Virus record (IMG/VR): IMGVR_UViG_3300045120_000160
Coordinates: 1-25,831 of that record
Strand: one strand, 5' to 3'
DNA from: a virus
Length of the DNA: 25,831 nucleotides
Both the position numbers and the translations under genes were made by a program. The notes below the pieces were generated by a model, which ran no database searches, had not been told where the DNA came from, and worked only from the letters and a program-made list of their open reading frames with translations. Below, in pieces: positions 22,120 through 25,831 of the stretch. The first letter of the stretch is position 1; each line of letters opens with the position of its first letter.

Positions 22120-23313
22120 ATGGGTTCGAAAGCTCCCGACCCTCCCGACTATACGCCGATCGCAATGGCGTCGATGCAAAATTCGGAAGCGGGTCAGCAG
22201 TTCGCGGAAGACCAGCTCGCCTGGTCGAAGCAGCAATATTACGACAACAAAGCGACGACCGACAAGATTGTCGACATGTCGCTGGCCAACGCGCAGATCC
22301 AGCAGGACGAAGCGAAAGCTGCTTACGACCGCTACCAGACTTCTTATCAACCGGTAGAAGACCAGCTCCTCGGCCAGGTCGAGGACTGGGCGTCACCGAC
22401 GCGCATCGCCCAGCAGGAAGGCGCAGCCGAAGCGACCGCCCAGCAGCAGGGCGCGCAAGCTCGTACAGCTTCGCAGCAGCAGCTCGAGAGCTTCGGCATC
22501 AATCCGTCGAGCACGCGCTATGCGGCGATGGACGTCGGCAATCGCACGGCGACCGGCGCGAGCGCGGCGGCCGCGGGCACCAACGCCGCGAACCTGGCGC
22601 AACAGCAGCAGCTCGGCCTCGAGAGCGAGGCGATCAATATCGGTCGTGGCTATCCCGGTCAGGTCTCAAACGAATTTACCGGATCGACCAGCGCCGGCGC
22701 GTCGGCCAACAACGCTCAGAACGCGACGTTCGCGACTGGCTCGACCGCCATGAATTCCGGCTTCTCGACCGGCATGGGCGTGTCGAACAACGCGCTGTCG
22801 ACCTGGGGCAACACGCTCAACATGGGTTACAGCAATGCGCTCAGCGCGTCGCAGCAAAGCTCGGGCATAGGCGGAGCTCTCGGCAGTATCGGCGGCGCGG
22901 TGCTGCCAATGATGATGGGCATGGCCGACGGCGGCGCGGTGCCGACGATGGGCTACGCTGGCGCTGGGCCGGTCGTTTCTTACCCCGGAGGTAACATCCC
23001 TCCTGCTGCTGCTGCTGCGCCTCCGGTCGACGGCGGCGCGGTCCCCACGGGCGCGCCTGGAGCCGCTCGGGCTCTTCCGCCCGGCGACACCGACACTACT
23101 CACGCGGCGCTCACGCCTGGCGAGTTCGTCATGCCGCTTAAAACCACACAATGGTATGGCGAGAAATTCTTTCAGGATCTGATCGCCAAGGCCGACAAAG
23201 CGCAGGCGCAGGCGAAGGCCAAACCGTCGCCCACGCCGTTGCCGCCTGGGCCGCCGACGTTCGTGTCCAAGCCAGGGCCGCCGCAAGGCGCAGTGCCGAT
23301 GGGGGCTGCTTAA
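22120..23313 (+). CDS. internal virion-type protein, 397 aa
   Basis: The ATG follows the previous stop directly. The N-terminus is MGSKAPDPPDYTPIAMAS. It is followed by a long Gln/Ala-rich helix region with QLAWSKQQYYDN, YQTSYQPVEDQLLGQVEDWASP and ESFGINPSSTRYAAMDVG, then SEAINIGRGYPGQV. This signature is common in phages between tail and ejection genes. The middle is Asn/Ser/Gly-rich, and the end holds MADGGAVP and ALTPGEFVMP, followed by a Pro/Ala/Lys tail. It is probably a virion protein ejected or located in the head-tail axis. Palindrome copy 13 lies in the SYPGGN codons. Its exact role is unproven. Confidence 0.7.
   Translation: MGSKAPDPPDYTPIAMASMQNSEAGQQFAEDQLAWSKQQYYDNKATTDKIVDMSLANAQIQQDEAKAAYDRYQTSYQPVEDQLLGQVEDWASPTRIAQQEGAAEATAQQQGAQARTASQQQLESFGINPSSTRYAAMDVGNRTATGASAAAAGTNAANLAQQQQLGLESEAINIGRGYPGQVSNEFTGSTSAGASANNAQNATFATGSTAMNSGFSTGMGVSNNALSTWGNTLNMGYSNALSASQQSSGIGGALGSIGGAVLPMMMGMADGGAVPTMGYAGAGPVVSYPGGNIPPAAAAAPPVDGGAVPTGAPGAARALPPGDTDTTHAALTPGEFVMPLKTTQWYGEKFFQDLIAKADKAQAQAKAKPSPTPLPPGPPTFVSKPGPPQGAVPMGAA
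22980..22994. repeat. dispersed palindrome copy 13 (TTACCCCGGAGGTAA)
   Basis: It is inside the internal virion-type gene, across the SYPGGN codons, and is read in a different frame from the copy in the scaffold gene. Confidence 0.85.
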
Positions 23314-25831
23314 ATGTCTCTCAGCGCAGAGCTCAAGGATTTCACGTCGGGCTTCAAGTCCAGCTTCGACATGTACACGAAGTACAAGCGCGAGAAGGAC
23401 CTGGCTGACTATCGCAAGGCCAAGCTTGCCGACCAGACGCTGCCGGCTGATTTTGGGCCGGGCGCTGGCGGCAGCGGCGGCGCATCAGGCGGTGCGAGCG
23501 GCGGGACTAAGCTGTCGCCCGACGAGCAGAAGCAGACGGCGCGCAAGATCTACTCGTCGCTGCTCGACAAGGGCTACAACACCAACGCGGCGGCGGGCAT
23601 CACCGGCAATCTCTGGCACGAGAGCGGCGGCTTCGGCGGCGGCTCGGGCGACAGCGGCAGCGCGCACGGCATCGCCCAGTGGCGCGGCGATCGCTGGACG
23701 AAGATGCAGGAGTTCGCCAAGGCGCGCGGCAAGGATCCGAACGACCTCAACACCCAGGTCGACTATCTCGATCAGGAACTGCGCACCGACTACAAGAGCG
23801 CCTACAATCTTCTGCAGCACGCGGGCGACGTCAAGACCGCGACCGGCATCTTTGCCGACCAGTACGAGAAGCCCGCAGGGTCGGGCAAAGGCAATTACAC
23901 CGGCATCAACGGCTGGGGCAGCCGGCTCAACTTCGCTAGCCAGGTCAGCAATTTTGGCGGCGGTGCGATTGGCACCAAATCAGCGGCGTCGCCGAGAGCG
24001 GCACCCGCGCTGCCTAAAGCCGCTGCGCCAGCGCCCAGGCAGAACGCTTCTGGCGGGATGACGGCGAGCCTGGGGACTGCTCCTCCGTCTGTGGCGACGG
24101 CTGCGCCATACATGGGCGCACCCCCGCCCGAGGCCCAGATCGGCCAGGACACGACGTCGAGCGCTACTGACGAGGATCAGAATGCGTTCGCGATGAACGA
24201 CCAGGATCAGGACCCGGAAGACGTTCAGGGCGCGGCGCGTGGTGGCCTGATCAAGGGCTACGCTCGGGGCGGCGCTGTCGAAGAGCCTGATTTCACCAAC
24301 GTCGAAAAAGGGGTCAACACCAATTACGCTCCGGCGTTTCGCAAGAGCCTGCTCAATCTGCAGCAGCAAGCTACGGCCGCCGGGATCAAGACAAAACTTA
24401 TCTCCGGGGTAAGAACGCTCCAGGATCAGAAAGAGCTCTACGCCAACATGCTGGCGGGCAAGGCCGGCAAGCCCTTGCCGTTCCCGAAGCGCGGCGCGGT
24501 CAAGGTCGCGGCCGTTCCCGGCACGTCGCCCCATGAGCGCGGCGTTGCGGCGGATCTCCTCGCGGTCGATCCGAAGCAGCAGGGGGCGCTCGACAAGCTG
24601 GCGGCGAAAGACCCGAACCTGCAGACGGTCGCCGGCGATCCTGGCCACTATCAGCTTAACTCCGGAGGTAAGGGCGGCGCGCCGGACACGGCAGTCGCGT
24701 CCGCCGGCAAGGTGCCGCCGCCTCCTCCGCAGGTCGAGGAAGAGCCGGAAGAAGATCTGACGTCGGCGAGCAGCGACGGCGGTCAACCGGAGGAAGAACG
24801 CTCGGGCAGCGGCGCTCAGGCAATGGCCGACGCCACCGAACGTGGCCGCGCTAACCAGACGTATATGGCGTCCGAGCAGGCGTACACTCACCAGCGAAAC
24901 ATGCAGGAGAGCGCGGCCAACGAGCAGGCGCTCAGCCAGGAAGCCGTGGCGCGCTCGACGCCGCCTCCCCCGGCCGCTCAAGCCCAGCCTCAAGAAGCCG
25001 AGGGCGCGGCGCGCGGCGGGCTGATCAAGGGCTACGCGCCCGGCGGCGTGGTCGACGCCACTGGCTACATCGCGCCGAGCACGGCCACACTGTCCTCCGC
25101 CACGCAGGCGCTCATGCCGGCTGTGGCTGCTGCGGCGCAGGCGACGCCCGCTTCGCCTGTGTCCGTACCCACGACGACGGCGGCCGTGCCGACGACCACC
25201 ACCGCTGCCCCTGCCGCAACGACTTCAGGCTCCTCTACCGCGCTGACGCCGGTCGCTGGCGCGGGCCAGGTCGAGAACACCTTCGGCAATGTCGAGCAGT
25301 CCGATCCCTACGGCGTTCAGGGCTACACGGATCCGGTTTCCGGCCGGTTGCTGCCGCGCGCCGCCGGGCAATTGCCGCAGGGCATGGACGCCCAGACGCA
25401 GGCGAGCATGATCGGTCCGCTCGGCATGGCGCATTTGCAGCAGGCCAGCACCGCTTCCAGTGAGGCCCCGGTTATCCCCGCCGTAACCGGCACTGATCGC
25501 GGCTCCGTATGGAACCCGACGACCAATCAATGGGAGGCGGGCGCAGGGTATACTTACGATCAGACCACCAAGGGATGGGTGCCCGCTTCTGGCAGCAACG
25601 CAGCCAAGACGGGCTACGCTGGAGGCGGCTCGGTCAGGGGCTACGCCGACGGCGGCGACGTCGTCGTTGACGACGAAGATGAAGGCGCGGTTTCCACTGC
25701 GCCCGCTCCAGCTCCTGTTGCGCCTGCTCCAGCCCCTGTTGCGCCCGCTCCCGCGCCTGCGGCTGTTCCTGCTCAGCCGACTGTGACCGGTGACGCGCGC
25801 ACTCGTGTGGGCGCGCCGAGCAACCTGAATG
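23314..25831 (+). CDS. long virion-associated lysin: tail lysozyme plus M15 peptidase (3' partial)
   Basis: The frame from the ATG at 23314 has no stop to the window end (at least 839 residues). A short N-terminal helix (about 1-40) and Gly/Ser linker lead to a phage tail-lysozyme domain (about 72-207): ARKIYSSLLDKG, GITGNLWHESGGF with candidate catalytic Glu103, and GSAHGIAQWRGDRW. A linker with GAARGGLIKGYARGG precedes an M15-type peptidase domain (about 325-448) with KLISGVRTLQDQKELY, SPHERGVAADL (His407, Asp414) and DPGHYQL (His445). A long Pro/Ala-rich tail repeats the GLIKGYA and GYAxGG units. It probably cuts the cell wall during DNA entry. Palindromes 14-16 lie within it. Confidence 0.85.
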   Translation, partial: MSLSAELKDFTSGFKSSFDMYTKYKREKDLADYRKAKLADQTLPADFGPGAGGSGGASGGASGGTKLSPDEQKQTARKIYSSLLDKGYNTNAAAGITGNLWHESGGFGGGSGDSGSAHGIAQWRGDRWTKMQEFAKARGKDPNDLNTQVDYLDQELRTDYKSAYNLLQHAGDVKTATGIFADQYEKPAGSGKGNYTGINGWGSRLNFASQVSNFGGGAIGTKSAASPRAAPALPKAAAPAPRQNASGGMTASLGTAPPSVATAAPYMGAPPPEAQIGQDTTSSATDEDQNAFAMNDQDQDPEDVQGAARGGLIKGYARGGAVEEPDFTNVEKGVNTNYAPAFRKSLLNLQQQATAAGIKTKLISGVRTLQDQKELYANMLAGKAGKPLPFPKRGAVKVAAVPGTSPHERGVAADLLAVDPKQQGALDKLAAKDPNLQTVAGDPGHYQLNSGGKGGAPDTAVASAGKVPPPPPQVEEEPEEDLTSASSDGGQPEEERSGSGAQAMADATERGRANQTYMASEQAYTHQRNMQESAANEQALSQEAVARSTPPPPAAQAQPQEAEGAARGGLIKGYAPGGVVDATGYIAPSTATLSSATQALMPAVAAAAQATPASPVSVPTTTAAVPTTTTAAPAATTSGSSTALTPVAGAGQVENTFGNVEQSDPYGVQGYTDPVSGRLLPRAAGQLPQGMDAQTQASMIGPLGMAHLQQASTASSEAPVIPAVTGTDRGSVWNPTTNQWEAGAGYTYDQTTKGWVPASGSNAAKTGYAGGGSVRGYADGGDVVVDDEDEGAVSTAPAPAPVAPAPAPVAPAPAPAAVPAQPTVTGDARTRVGAPSNLN
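24398..24412. repeat. dispersed palindrome copy 14 (TTATCTCCGGGGTAA)
   Basis: It lies in the M15-type domain codons KLISGVR of the long virion lysin gene. Confidence 0.75.
24656..24671. repeat. dispersed palindrome copy 15 (TTAACTCCGGAGGTAA)
   Basis: This 16-bp variant lies just after the HYQL zinc-site codons; CTCCGGAG in its centre is a perfect palindrome. Confidence 0.75.
25472..25486. repeat. dispersed palindrome copy 16, degenerate (TTATCCCCGCCGTAA)
   Basis: The centre fits poorly, but the flanks extend the arms to CCGGTTA (25468-25474) and TAACCGG (25484-25490). It lies in the Ala/Pro/Thr-rich tail of the virion lysin gene. Confidence 0.5.

Noticed and set aside
21483-22994. 503-codon plus-strand frame across three genes
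   Set aside because: It is out of frame with the fibre, GNAT-like and virion genes, and its translation is a low-complexity Arg/Gly mix.

Overview
The window is a high-GC tailed-bacteriophage (or prophage) genome segment. It carries almost the whole packaging, head, tail-fibre and lysis block of a phage that looks podovirus-like: the portal is long (718 aa), a scaffold lies upstream of the coat gene, and several small connector-type genes follow it. No tape-measure gene is recognisable. Two exported PEPxxWA-type PEP-CTERM proteins, a class known from Proteobacteria with an exosortase, suggest an alphaproteobacterial or similar Gram-negative host. That is inference; nothing here fixes the host species. 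No integrase, polymerase, tRNA or CRISPR was seen, so early and replication genes lie outside the window.

Layout. (1) 1-603 is non-coding and repeat-dense: two 18-bp direct repeats 171 bp apart, inverted repeats, a 21-bp direct repeat and a CG/CA-alternating tract. (2) 604-1395 is a lone minus-strand gene with its own terminator. (3) 1658-3937 is a plus-strand accessory cassette of exported and membrane proteins: one small secreted protein, two PEP-CTERM proteins, and two tiny membrane proteins. It ends in a terminator at 3991-4027. (4) 4041-6046 is the minus-strand terminase pair TerS-TerL. (5) From 6089 to the end runs one tightly packed plus-strand late operon: portal, six tiny genes, scaffold, major capsid protein, connector genes, fibre adaptor, fibre, S74 fibre, holin-like protein, M15 endolysin, Ig-like protein, acidic protein, large tail structural protein, collagen-like fibre, GNAT-like protein, internal virion protein, and a very long virion-associated lysin still open at the window edge. 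Most junctions are ATGA or TGATG overlaps.

The main discovery is a dispersed palindrome, consensus TTACYTCSGRGGTAA, in 16 copies from 74 to 25486. The copies sit in non-coding DNA, at intergenic junctions, and inside genes of several functions on both strands and in different reading frames. Of the five gaps of at least 20 nt in the late operon, four hold a copy. At four late-gene starts (11816, 13792, 17064, 19472) the right arm (GGAG, GGGG or GGAGG) is the apparent Shine-Dalgarno, and the start codon follows 3-4 nt after the element. The same spacing occurs ahead of a 28-codon mini-ORF at 93. This looks like a genome-wide regulatory system, either stoperator-like operator sites or SD-sequestering hairpins. 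The presence of the element inside the PEP-CTERM gene ties that cassette to the phage.
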